Source of the DNA: CAZMHN01 sp964566145
GTDB taxonomy: Bacteria > Patescibacteriota > Patescibacteriia > Veblenbacterales > UBA10138
Direction: 5' to 3'
Assembly: GCA_964566145.1 (NCBI GenBank)
Contig: CAZMHN010000028.1
Location: 1-8,110 of the forward strand
Length of the DNA: 8,110 nt
This document shows positions 1 through 6,141 of this stretch, piece after piece. Within the stretch, counting starts at the first letter, position 1; each line of letters starts with the position of its first letter. The position numbers were made by a program, and so were the translations under genes. The notes under the pieces were generated by a model. The model was not told the origin of the DNA. It ran no database searches and saw only the letters and a program-made list of their open reading frames with translations.

Positions 1-69
1 ACGGTGTACAATCCCGAGCGGGAGGATTACATTACCGATTACCAAGAGTTTAAGGGGTTAGCCAGATAG
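1..69 (+). CDS. C-terminal end of a probable FdtA/WxcM-like sugar cupin (partial)
   Basis: Only the last 22 codons and a TAG stop are inside the window, in the frame that starts at base 1. The visible tail reads TVYNPEREDYITDYQEFKGL followed by AR. The D-Y-I-x-D-Y-x-E-F pattern resembles the usual C-terminus of FdtA/QdtA (WxcM-like) cupins, which isomerise dTDP-4-keto-6-deoxyglucose to the 3-keto sugar; this is recalled from the family, not searched. Its position just upstream of rmlD and rmlA fits a dTDP-sugar enzyme. An RmlC epimerase or RmlB dehydratase would also suit the context, but their usual C-termini look different to me. The reading frame is well supported by the 4-nt spacing to the next gene; the product name is tentative. 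Confidence 0.4.
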   Translation, partial: TVYNPEREDYITDYQEFKGLAR

Positions 70-73
70 GCGT

Positions 74-388
74 ATGTCGATGAAAGACGTGCAAAAGCAG
101 GTGGACGACTGGGTACAGCAGTACAAGGTGCCGTACTGGCCCGTGTTCGAGCAATTGGCCAGGCTGACGGAAGAAGTGGGCGAGCTGGCCAGGGAACTGA
201 ACCACCGCTACGGCTCCAAGCCCAAGAAAAAGAGCGAGGAAGTGAAAGAACTCGAGGATGAGATCGGCGACATTATATTCACCCTGGCGGCGTTGGCTAA
301 TTCGCACGATTTGGATTTGGACGCCGCGTTCAAGCGTGTCATGGACAAGTGCTACGGCCGGGATAAGGACAGGTTCGAGAAGAAGTAG
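74..388 (+). CDS. MazG-like nucleotide pyrophosphohydrolase (YpjD type)
   Basis: This 104-residue, single-domain, all-alpha protein has the MazG metal-binding signature. EEVGE lies at residues 33-37 (E33, E34, E37) and EDEIGD at 61-66 (E63, D66), the E-E-x-x-E / E-x-x-D pattern that binds Mg2+. Members hydrolyse NTPs or dNTPs to the monophosphate plus pyrophosphate, often to clean the nucleotide pool. The whole protein resembles Bacillus subtilis YpjD from memory: ARLTEE, GELARE, NHRYG, KPKK, DEIGD and a near-terminal RDKDR. A second ATG at 80 is an equally possible start; neither has a strong Shine-Dalgarno sequence. It lies 4 nt after the upstream stop and 2 nt before rmlD, so it is almost certainly co-transcribed with the dTDP-sugar genes. 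Its true substrate cannot be read from the sequence. Confidence 0.9.
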   Translation: MSMKDVQKQVDDWVQQYKVPYWPVFEQLARLTEEVGELARELNHRYGSKPKKKSEEVKELEDEIGDIIFTLAALANSHDLDLDAAFKRVMDKCYGRDKDRFEKK

Positions 389-390
389 CT

Positions 391-1242
391 ATGCGTGTTC
401 TGTTGTTCGGAAGCCGCGGCATGCTGGGGACCGACCTGGAACGCGAGTTCGAGGCCCTGGACAGCGAAGTGATGGGCGTGGACCGCGAGGATTTTGACGT
501 TACCCACGGGCCGGACATAAAGGAAGTGTTCAATTCCATAGACCCCGAGGTGGTGGTGAACGCCACCGGCTTCACGGACGTGGACGGCGCCGAATCGAAC
601 CGCGAAGCGGCCTTTGCCCTGAACGAGCAAGCCGTGCATTTTTTGGCGGAAGCGGCCGCTTCCGTGAGCGCCAGGTTCATACACGTGTCCACGGAAATGG
701 TTTTCGATGGCGCTAACGAAGCCGGTTACAAAGAAGCGGACGAGCCCAGTCCGGTGAACGTTTACGGCGCTTCCAAGGCGGCCGGGGAAAAGCACGTACT
801 GGAGTACGGTCAAGGCTTTTTGGTGCGCTCTTCCTGGCTTTTCGGTCAGGCTCCCCAGCGCGGCAAGCCGCGGGGCGCAAATTTCATAGACACAATTCTG
901 AAGCTGGCCTCCGAGCAAAGCGAAGTAAAAGTGGTCAGCGACCAGTTCGGCAAGCCCACTTCCACGCAAGACCTAGCCCGGGCCATTTGCCGCCTCATGA
1001 CAAGTCACGCCGCACCCGGCGCGTACCACCTTGTGAACGAAGGTGCGGCTTCGTGGTATGATGTGGCCGCCGAAGTTTTCCGTTTGAAAGGCATAACCAC
1101 TCCGCTTACGCCTATTCCCTCCTCAGCCTATCCGACCGCGGCCAGGCGCCCCAAGTACGGCGTGCTCCTGAACACGAAGGCGCCGAAATTGCGCCCCTGG
1201 CAGGAAGCAGTCACTGAATATCTAAACACGGGAGCGGTATGA
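391..1242 (+). CDS. rmlD: dTDP-4-dehydrorhamnose reductase RmlD
   Basis: This 283-residue short-chain-dehydrogenase-like enzyme catalyses the last step of dTDP-L-rhamnose synthesis, the NAD(P)H-dependent reduction of dTDP-4-keto-L-rhamnose. The N-terminal Rossmann glycine motif GSRGMLG is at residues 7-13. NATGFTDVDGAE (57-68) matches the family pattern NAAAYTxVDxAE. The catalytic Thr is T101 in STEMVFDG (100-107), and the Y-x-x-x-K pair is Y125/K129 in YGASK. RSSWLFG (146-152), DQFGKPT (184-190) and RPKYGVL (253-259) are further RmlD landmarks in the expected order. The length is normal. One oddity is STEM where most relatives have STDY. The stop overlaps the rmlA start as ATGA (1239-1242), so translation of the two is probably coupled. 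The gene is soluble, cytosolic and part of the upstream operon. Confidence 0.95.
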   Translation: MRVLLFGSRGMLGTDLEREFEALDSEVMGVDREDFDVTHGPDIKEVFNSIDPEVVVNATGFTDVDGAESNREAAFALNEQAVHFLAEAAASVSARFIHVSTEMVFDGANEAGYKEADEPSPVNVYGASKAAGEKHVLEYGQGFLVRSSWLFGQAPQRGKPRGANFIDTILKLASEQSEVKVVSDQFGKPTSTQDLARAICRLMTSHAAPGAYHLVNEGAASWYDVAAEVFRLKGITTPLTPIPSSAYPTAARRPKYGVLLNTKAPKLRPWQEAVTEYLNTGAV

Positions 1243-2128
1243 AAGGAGTAATTCTGGCAGGCGGGCTCGGCACCAGGCTCAGGCCTTTGACCAAGGTCAC
1301 GAACAAGCACCTTCTGCCCATCTACAACAAGCCCATGGTCTACTATCCCCTGGAGACGCTCACGGGCGCGGGGATACGCGAGATCATGATAGTTTCCGGG
1401 CCGGAGCACGCCGGGCACTTTTTGAGCCTGCTTGGGGCGGGCAAGGAGTTCGGCGCCAGGCTGTCGTACGAGGTTCAGGAAGAGCCGGGCGGCATTGCCC
1501 AGGCCTTGGCGCTGGCCGAGGATTTCGCGGACAAGGGACCCCTGGCCGCCATCCTGGGCGACAACATATACGAAGACGATCTGTCCCGGGGCATTCAGGA
1601 GTTCAGCCAAAATCCTGCGGGCGCCCACGTGTTCCTGAAAGAGGTCAATGACCCGGAACGATTCGGCGTGGCGGAAGTGGAAGGCGACCGCATCGTCCGG
1701 ATAATCGAAAAGCCGCCGTCGCCCTCAAGCCGGTGGGCCGTGACCGGGTGCTACCTGTACGACGCGCGCGTGTTCGACATCATAAAAAAGCTCAAGCCTT
1801 CGGCGCGCGGAGAGCTTGAGATAACCGACGTGAACAACGCCTACGTCTCCGCCGAAGCCATGCGCTTCACCAGGCTTATCGGAGAATGGACAGATGCAGG
1901 TACTTTCGAATCGNNNNNNNNNNNNNNNNNNNNNNNNNNNNNNNNNNNNNNNNNNNNNNNNNNNNNNNNNNNNNNNNNNNNNNNNNNNNNNNNNNNNNNN
2001 NNNNNNNNNNNNNCATGCGCTTCACCAGGCTTATCGGAGAATGGACAGATGCAGGTACTTTCGAATCGCTCCTAAGGGCGAATCTCCTGGCTCATCGTCG
2101 CGCGCAGGGGAGCCGCCGGCAGGCGTGA
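1239..2128 (+). CDS. rmlA: Glucose-1-phosphate thymidylyltransferase RmlA (split by an artificial assembly gap)
   Basis: RmlA joins dTTP and glucose-1-phosphate to give dTDP-glucose, the entry step to dTDP-rhamnose. Visible motifs are GGLGTRLRPLT (8-18), LGDNIY (106-111), RFGVAE (141-146), EKP (157-159), GELEITDVNN (191-200) and EWTDAGT (216-222). The reading frame hits the N run after codon 225. The 55 bases before the gap recur exactly after it. Collapsing the duplicate restores the frame, and the protein continues SLLRANLLA, the natural RmlA ending, plus a short Arg-rich tail to a TGA at 2126-2128. The repaired protein has 244 residues, the size of the short RmlA class. Taken literally, the N run and duplicate (155 bases) shift the frame. 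A good Shine-Dalgarno GGGAG (1230-1234) precedes the ATG, and the start overlaps the rmlD stop. Confidence 0.93.
1859..1913 (+). repeat. 55-bp contig-end overlap, left copy
   Basis: These 55 bases end exactly at the first N and are identical to 2014-2068, which begin exactly at the first base after the N run. They encode the RmlA segment around EWTDAGTFES. The placement at both gap edges, with no extra shared base, is what two de Bruijn-graph contigs sharing one k-mer (k=55) would give. A genuine tandem duplication is unlikely. Confidence 0.95.
1914..2013. other. Assembly gap of exactly 100 N
   Basis: The run is exactly 100 N, the common placeholder for a gap of unknown size. Because its flanks share 55 identical bases and removing the N run plus one copy restores the RmlA frame, the real gap length is probably zero, or minus 55. 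Confidence 0.98.
2014..2068 (+). repeat. 55-bp contig-end overlap, right copy
   Basis: Exact copy of 1859-1913, starting at the first base after the N run. It also contains the stop codon of the minus-strand PEGA gene (2031-2033), so that stop is present in both copies and does not depend on how the gap is resolved. Confidence 0.95.
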
Positions 2129-3470
2129 ACTCCAGCCGGAACACGGCCGAAGCGGTCTGGGCGTAAAGCGCCCCGCCGTCAGGCGACAGGTACAAGGTCT
2201 GCACCGGCTCATCGTAGCCTGCCAGGAGCCAGCGCTGCTGTTCCGGCCGTTCGTCCAGCTCCATGGCCCACACCTGGTTTCCGGCCGCGAACACCACATA
2301 AGGCTCCTCCTGGAGGAGCCTGGCTTGCGTCAAAGGCGTGCTCAGCCTGAGGAGCAGGGTGAGCTCGTCTTCTTCCAGGTTATAGCGCCAGATCTCGAAG
2401 TTGTTCGCGATCAGGAGCTCTTCGCCGTCCTCGGCCCATTCCAGCATGGTCACGTCCGGCAGTTTCCGTATGGATTCGCTCGCGAGGCGCCGGGGCGAGC
2501 GCAGGAGGTAGAGCGCGTGCCTGTCCGCGTCGAACAATGGCAGCCAGTCGCCCTGCGGCTGGAGCAGCGCCAGGTTGCTGGAGAGCGTGAGGCCGTGGTC
2601 AAGGGCGATGGGCTGCAGGTTCGACAGGTTCAAAGCCTTCACCTGCATGCCGTCGCCTTCGCTCTGCGCAATGCCGATGACGGCGCCGTCTATGACCTGG
2701 AAGTCCATGAGCTTTTCCCGCCACATGAGCTTGGCGTTCTGGCTGTCGCGGTCGTACTGGTACAGCTCGCTCGAGGTGGCTATGTACAGCTCGTCTCGTT
2801 TGTCGCCCCAGCGCGCGAACGCCGGCCTGAGCTCGTCAGGCAGTTTGACGTCCTCCCAGACGTGGTCTTCCAAAGAATAGGTGCGGAACTGCAAAGAGTT
2901 CCCCAGGCGCTCCGTAGCCAGGAACTCGCGGCTCGTCGGGGCCCAGCTCACGCCTACGGTTTCGCCGGCGGCACTGCGGCTCACCAGGGTCTGTTCGCCC
3001 GTGGTCAGGTTCATGAGCCACAAGCCCGAAGCCAGGCCGCGGGCCACGTAGAACAGAACATTGGCGCCGTTCGGCGAGCGCGAGCTTAGGGCGATGGGTG
3101 ATTCGATTATTTTGGTGCCCGGGGAGGTTTCGGGCCACAGCCGCACCTTGCCCGTGAAAGTGACCTCGGAAGCGTTCACCGATAGGCGCTTGCGCCAGGA
3201 CTGGTACCCGGCCAGGGAAAGCTCCACTTCGTAGTCGCCGGGGTGGAGCGAGAGAAGCGTGGCCGGAAGGTGCCGGTCCAGCGCCTCGCCGTTCAAGGCG
3301 AGCTGGGCCTGTTCGGGCGTCACCTCCACCCGTATGGCGCCGGTGCGCTCGACCTTGCCCTTTTGCGGGTTGTAGCGGTAGCCCTGGAGGTAGAGCAACA
3401 GAACAGTGCCGGTCACGAAGAACAGCACGAAGAACACCAGGTAAATAGCGCGGCGGGAGCCTAGGCTCAT
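2031..3470 (-). CDS. Membrane-anchored PEGA-domain / beta-propeller protein, function unknown
   Basis: This protein has 479 residues. Residues 8-29 form a strongly hydrophobic segment (IYLVFFVLFFVTGTVLLLYL) after a short positive N-terminus, giving an uncleaved anchor with the bulk outside the membrane. A PEGA-like beta domain follows at about 43-112 (GAIRVEVTPEQAQLALNG, then LHPGDYEVELSLAGY). From about 125 to 448 it has repeated WD40/TolB-like strands with S-x-x-G or D-G turns, such as MLEWAEDGEELLIANN (342-357) and LYLSPDGGALYAQT (426-439). This is a known CPR-type architecture; its role is not established. The ATG lies 62 bp from divergent murA. No Shine-Dalgarno is visible. Residues 448-479, after the last propeller strand, are antisense to the rmlA 3' end and look like a non-conserved tail. 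A surface or envelope role is inferred from topology and neighbours only. Confidence 0.85.
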   Translation of the reverse strand: MSLGSRRAIYLVFFVLFFVTGTVLLLYLQGYRYNPQKGKVERTGAIRVEVTPEQAQLALNGEALDRHLPATLLSLHPGDYEVELSLAGYQSWRKRLSVNASEVTFTGKVRLWPETSPGTKIIESPIALSSRSPNGANVLFYVARGLASGLWLMNLTTGEQTLVSRSAAGETVGVSWAPTSREFLATERLGNSLQFRTYSLEDHVWEDVKLPDELRPAFARWGDKRDELYIATSSELYQYDRDSQNAKLMWREKLMDFQVIDGAVIGIAQSEGDGMQVKALNLSNLQPIALDHGLTLSSNLALLQPQGDWLPLFDADRHALYLLRSPRRLASESIRKLPDVTMLEWAEDGEELLIANNFEIWRYNLEEDELTLLLRLSTPLTQARLLQEEPYVVFAAGNQVWAMELDERPEQQRWLLAGYDEPVQTLYLSPDGGALYAQTASAVFRLEFTPAGGSPARDDEPGDSPLGAIRKYLHLSILR

Positions 3471-3473
3471 GGC

Positions 3474-3502
3474 TTGTGGATGGGCGTCAAGAGAGCTACA
3501 CT
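3474..3502 (+). promoter_or_regulatory. Possible murA promoter
   Basis: TTGTGG (3474-3479) and TACACT (3497-3502) are separated by 17 bp, the ideal sigma70 spacing. The -35 box matches TTGACA at only 3 of 6 positions and the -10 matches TATAAT at 4 of 6. The predicted transcript would begin near 3509, downstream of the only upstream in-frame start (GTG 3476), which supports ATG 3533 as the murA start. The -10 box is also the left arm of the inverted repeat. Confidence 0.35.
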
Positions 3503-3530
3503 GAAAGACAAGCTAACGGAAGACAGTGTA
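3497..3530. repeat. Inverted repeat in the divergent control region
   Basis: TACACTG (3497-3503) and CAGTGTA (3524-3530) are perfect 7-bp inverted arms separated by 20 bp. They lie midway between the PEGA and murA start codons. Each arm reads TACACT as a -10-like element toward its own gene, so the symmetry may simply reflect two back-to-back promoters. A repressor operator or a 5' leader hairpin is also possible. Confidence 0.5.
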
Positions 3531-3533
3531 CCA
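3525..3533 (-). promoter_or_regulatory. Possible extended -10 promoter for the PEGA gene
   Basis: Read on the minus strand this is TGGTACACT, an extended -10 form (TG-n-TAnnnT). It lies 55 nt upstream of the PEGA ATG and predicts a leader of about 48 nt. A weak -35 candidate, TTCAAT (3548-3553, minus strand), lies 17 bp upstream. The TGG overlaps the A of the murA ATG, so the promoter would reach into murA. The surrounding CATGGTACACT is repeated exactly upstream of the S41 protease gene. Confidence 0.4.
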
Positions 3534-4786
3534 TGAGCTCACTTTTGATTGAAGGTGGAAATCCGCTCCATGGCAGTATCAGGGTGCCCGGCGCCAAGAA
3601 CGCCGCCACTCCGCTGATCGCCGCCGCGCTCCTGACGCGCGGCGAACTTGTGCTGAAGAACGTACCCGAGATTACGGACGTGAGCCGCATGCTTCAGCTC
3701 GTCATGAGCCTGGGCGTGGCGGTGGAGCGCGAGAAAGACGTGGTGCGCCTGAAGGCCTCGGACGTCACGGCCTCCAAGCTCGATGCCAAGCTGGTGAAGA
3801 GCATACGCTCGTCTGTGCTTTTGTTCGGTCCCATGCTGGCGCGCTTAGGCGAAGTCACCCTGCCCGAACCGGGCGGTTGCATCATCGGGAACAGGCCCTT
3901 AGGCGCTCACCTTGAAGGGCTGCGCCAGCTAGGTGCGGAAGTCGCCGCGCTGGAAACCGGGTACCAGCTTACGGCCAAGAAGCTCACGGGCGCACACGTG
4001 GTACTGCCGGAGTTCTCGGTCACGGCCACGGAGAACATAATCATGGCCGCCACCCTGGCTTCGGGCACGACCACGCTCCATACGGCGGCGGCCGAACCCC
4101 ACGTGCAGGACCTGTGCCGGTGCCTAGTGCGCATGGGCGCGAAGATTTCAGGCATCGGCACTCACGAGCTTGCCATCGAAGGGGTCCGTGAGCTCCACGG
4201 CGCGGAGCACGAGCTCATACCCGACACTGTCGAAATCGGCACCTGGGCGGTCCTGGGCGCCGTGAGCCGCGGCGAGCTTGCCATCGGTCCGGTCGTTCCC
4301 TCGCACCTGGAGCTCGTACTTTTGAAGCTGAAGGAGATAGGCGTGCGGTTCGAGATGAAAGGCGACATGCTCACGGTCTCAGCCAGCCGCCAGCTCAAGT
4401 CGTTCCGGCTCCAGGCTTTGCCGTACCCCGGGTTCCCCACCGATCTGCAGGCCCCGTTCGCCGTGCTGGCCACCCAGGCCATGGGCACTTCGCTGATACA
4501 CGATCCATTGTACGAAGGCAGGCTTAACTACGCGGCGGAATTGGTGAAAATGGGCGCCAACGCGCTGGTGGCCGACCCGCACCGCGTCGTCATCACCGGA
4601 CCCACGCCCCTGTACGGCCGGGAGATACGCTCGTTCGACCTTCGCGCCGGCGCCACTCTCATCATCGCCGGGCTCATAGCCGCTGGGGAGACTTTGATAA
4701 GCGACATCGAAGTGGTGGACAGGGGATACGAGCGCTTGGATCAGCGCCTCAGGACCGTGGGAGCCAGGGTAACGCGCGTGCCTTAG
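3533..4786 (+). CDS. murA: UDP-N-acetylglucosamine 1-carboxyvinyltransferase MurA
   Basis: MurA transfers enolpyruvate from PEP to UDP-GlcNAc in the cytosol, the first committed step of peptidoglycan synthesis. The protein is 417 residues, normal for the family. K22-N23 sit in PGAKNA (19-24). The active-site cysteine is C116 in PGGCIIGNRP (113-122), so this is the fosfomycin-sensitive Cys form, not the Asp variant. D304 lies in FPTDLQA (301-307), R371 in DLRAGA and R397 in DRGYE, all at or close to E. coli numbering. The start ATG 3533 gives the typical MurA N-terminus. A GTG at 3476 would add 19 unrelated residues, start almost on the divergent PEGA gene and precede the likely transcription start, so it is rejected. 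A GGAAG (3518-3522) may serve as Shine-Dalgarno. One small oddity is RPLGAHL, where many relatives have RPxDxHL. Confidence 0.97.
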   Translation: MSSLLIEGGNPLHGSIRVPGAKNAATPLIAAALLTRGELVLKNVPEITDVSRMLQLVMSLGVAVEREKDVVRLKASDVTASKLDAKLVKSIRSSVLLFGPMLARLGEVTLPEPGGCIIGNRPLGAHLEGLRQLGAEVAALETGYQLTAKKLTGAHVVLPEFSVTATENIIMAATLASGTTTLHTAAAEPHVQDLCRCLVRMGAKISGIGTHELAIEGVRELHGAEHELIPDTVEIGTWAVLGAVSRGELAIGPVVPSHLELVLLKLKEIGVRFEMKGDMLTVSASRQLKSFRLQALPYPGFPTDLQAPFAVLATQAMGTSLIHDPLYEGRLNYAAELVKMGANALVADPHRVVITGPTPLYGREIRSFDLRAGATLIIAGLIAAGETLISDIEVVDRGYERLDQRLRTVGARVTRVP

Positions 4787-4797
4787 CCTAAGGTTTT
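4781..4797 (+). terminator. Weak intrinsic terminator-like hairpin after murA
   Basis: CCTTA (4781-4785), loop GCC, TAAGG (4789-4793), then TTTT. The stem is only 5 bp and AT-rich, the U run is short, and the hairpin contains the murA stop codon. It could weakly end murA transcription, but readthrough into the S41 operon is likely. It abuts the candidate promoter of the next gene. Confidence 0.35.
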
Positions 4798-4825
4798 GCC
4801 CGGTTAGAAGCGCACATGGTACACT
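4796..4825 (+). promoter_or_regulatory. Probable promoter of the S41-rplI-pyrG operon
   Basis: TTGCCC (4796-4801; 4 of 6 match to TTGACA), an 18-bp spacer and TACACT (4820-4825) preceded by TGG, an extended -10 form. Transcription would start near 4832, about 26 nt before the S41 ATG. The 11-mer CATGGTACACT (4815-4825) is identical to the one pointing at the PEGA gene, which strengthens the call. Confidence 0.5.
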
Positions 4826-4832
4826 TTGGGCC

Positions 4833-4840
4833 GGAGGGAG
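4833..4840 (+). promoter_or_regulatory. Displaced Shine-Dalgarno-like GGAGGGAG before the S41 gene
   Basis: A strong purine stretch ends 17 nt before ATG 4858, much farther than the usual 5-10 nt. An in-frame TAA at 4843-4845 rules out a nearer upstream start in this frame. Either the long spacing is tolerated or the element is not used. Confidence 0.3.
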
Positions 4841-4857
4841 ATTAACGCGTTTTTTGC

Positions 4858-6138
4858 ATGGAACAATTCCTGTCCGCTTTCGAAGCCAGTGCCAAGCCGG
4901 AAGCCCCGCGGCCGTCCCGGGGCAAGGGCGTGCACCCGATCCTGGCCGTCGGCCTCATCGTGCTGGCTTTCGGCCTGGGCATCTTCACGGCGCCCCGCCT
5001 GCCGCAGAGTCTGCAGCCCTCGGGCTCGAGCCTGGTAACGGGCACGCACGGCACGCCGCCTTCGTTCCTGACCCGCGACGTTGATTTTTCGCTGTTCTGG
5101 GAAGTTTGGGATTACCTGCACGAGCATTCGCTCGAACGGCCGCTCCAGGACACCAGTCTGTTCTACGGCGCGCTGGAAGGCATGGTGGCCGGCCTGGGCG
5201 ATCCTTACTCCATGTTCATGAATCCCGACGTGGCCACGCAGTTCGCGAACGAGCTGGAGGGCACGTTCGAAGGCATCGGGGCCGAGATAGGCATACGCAG
5301 CAAGGCCTTGGTGGTGGTGGCGCCCCTGCCCGACACCCCGGCGGAGCGCGCCGGGCTTCAGACCGGCGACCGCATCCTGGCCATAGACGGCACTGACACC
5401 GCGGGCATGTCGGTGGATTACGCCGTCAGCCTGATACGCGGCGAGCGGGGCACGGAAGTGAAGCTGTTCATTCTGCCTGTGGGCGGGAACGAGCCCAAGG
5501 AAGTGTCCATAAAGCGCGACAAGATAATGATACGGGTGGCGCAGGGCAAGCTCCTGGACGGGCCGGGCGGAAAGAAGGTCGGCTACGTGAAGCTGGTTCA
5601 TTTCTCCGAGGACACGGAGGCGAAGTTCAGCGAGGTGTGGCGCGACCTCACGCGCCAGGGCGCCCAGGCCATGGTGCTGGACCTTCGGGGCAACCCGGGC
5701 GGGTTTTTGGACCAGGCCATCGAACTGGGGAGCCACTGGGTCGGCGACCAGGTGGTGGTGCAGGAACAGCTGACCAACGACCAGCTGGAGCAGTACCGCG
5801 GCACGAAGGAAGGCGAACTCAAGGAACTGCCCACGGTGGTGCTGGTGAACGGCGGCTCGGCCTCGGCTTCCGAAATCGTGACCGGCGCCCTGCAGGACTA
5901 CGGCCTGGCCACGGTCGTCGGCGAGCTGACCTTTGGCAAGGGCTCGGTGCAGGACCTGGAGGAATTCAAGGACGGCAGCGCCGTGAAGCTCACCATCGCC
6001 AAGTGGCTGACGCCGAAAGGCAGGCAGATAGACCAGGAAGGCATTGAGCCGGATGTCACGGTGGAGCGCACGCCGGAGGACGTGGACGCGGGCAGGGACC
6101 CCCAGCTGGATCGGGCTTTGGAGCTTTTGGGGAAATAG
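4858..6138 (+). CDS. S41-family C-terminal processing protease (CtpA/CtpB-like)
   Basis: This 426-residue, membrane-anchored serine protease belongs to the family that trims or degrades exported proteins from their C-terminal end. A single hydrophobic segment at about 28-44 follows a 27-residue N-terminal arm, so the protease faces outward. An N-terminal helical part (about 75-130, with FYGALEGMVAGLGDPYS at 102-118) precedes a PDZ domain (about 133-215, carrying EGIGAEIG at 138-145). The S41 core follows with DLRGNPGG (275-282). The Ser-Lys dyad is S336 in GGSASASE (332-339) and K361 in TFGKGSVQ (358-365); the 25-residue spacing is the family norm. The ATG is the first possible in-frame start after a TAA at 4843. 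The stop is 3 nt before rplI, so the two are co-transcribed. The substrate is unknown. Confidence 0.95.
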   Translation: MEQFLSAFEASAKPEAPRPSRGKGVHPILAVGLIVLAFGLGIFTAPRLPQSLQPSGSSLVTGTHGTPPSFLTRDVDFSLFWEVWDYLHEHSLERPLQDTSLFYGALEGMVAGLGDPYSMFMNPDVATQFANELEGTFEGIGAEIGIRSKALVVVAPLPDTPAERAGLQTGDRILAIDGTDTAGMSVDYAVSLIRGERGTEVKLFILPVGGNEPKEVSIKRDKIMIRVAQGKLLDGPGGKKVGYVKLVHFSEDTEAKFSEVWRDLTRQGAQAMVLDLRGNPGGFLDQAIELGSHWVGDQVVVQEQLTNDQLEQYRGTKEGELKELPTVVLVNGGSASASEIVTGALQDYGLATVVGELTFGKGSVQDLEEFKDGSAVKLTIAKWLTPKGRQIDQEGIEPDVTVERTPEDVDAGRDPQLDRALELLGK

Positions 6139-6141
6139 CCT

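Noticed and set aside
1859..2068. A genuine 55-bp tandem or direct repeat, or a mobile-element target duplication
   Set aside because: Both copies end or begin exactly at the N boundaries, and the copy lies in a conserved enzyme segment that should occur once. Contig overlap explains it fully.
1239..2075. A 278-residue reading frame that runs through the N run to a stop at 2075
   Set aside because: The N length is arbitrary and, with the duplicated 55-mer, shifts the frame. The sequence after the gap in this frame is not RmlA-like, whereas the collapsed join is.
2325..3089. A 254-codon plus-strand open frame opposite the PEGA gene
   Set aside because: It has Arg, Gln, Val and Ala-rich low-information sequence, while the minus-strand frame shows a transmembrane segment, a PEGA domain and propeller strands.
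3476..3532. A longer MurA starting at GTG 3476
   Set aside because: It adds 19 residues unlike any MurA N-terminus, leaves 5 bp to the divergent PEGA start, and lies upstream of the likely transcription start.
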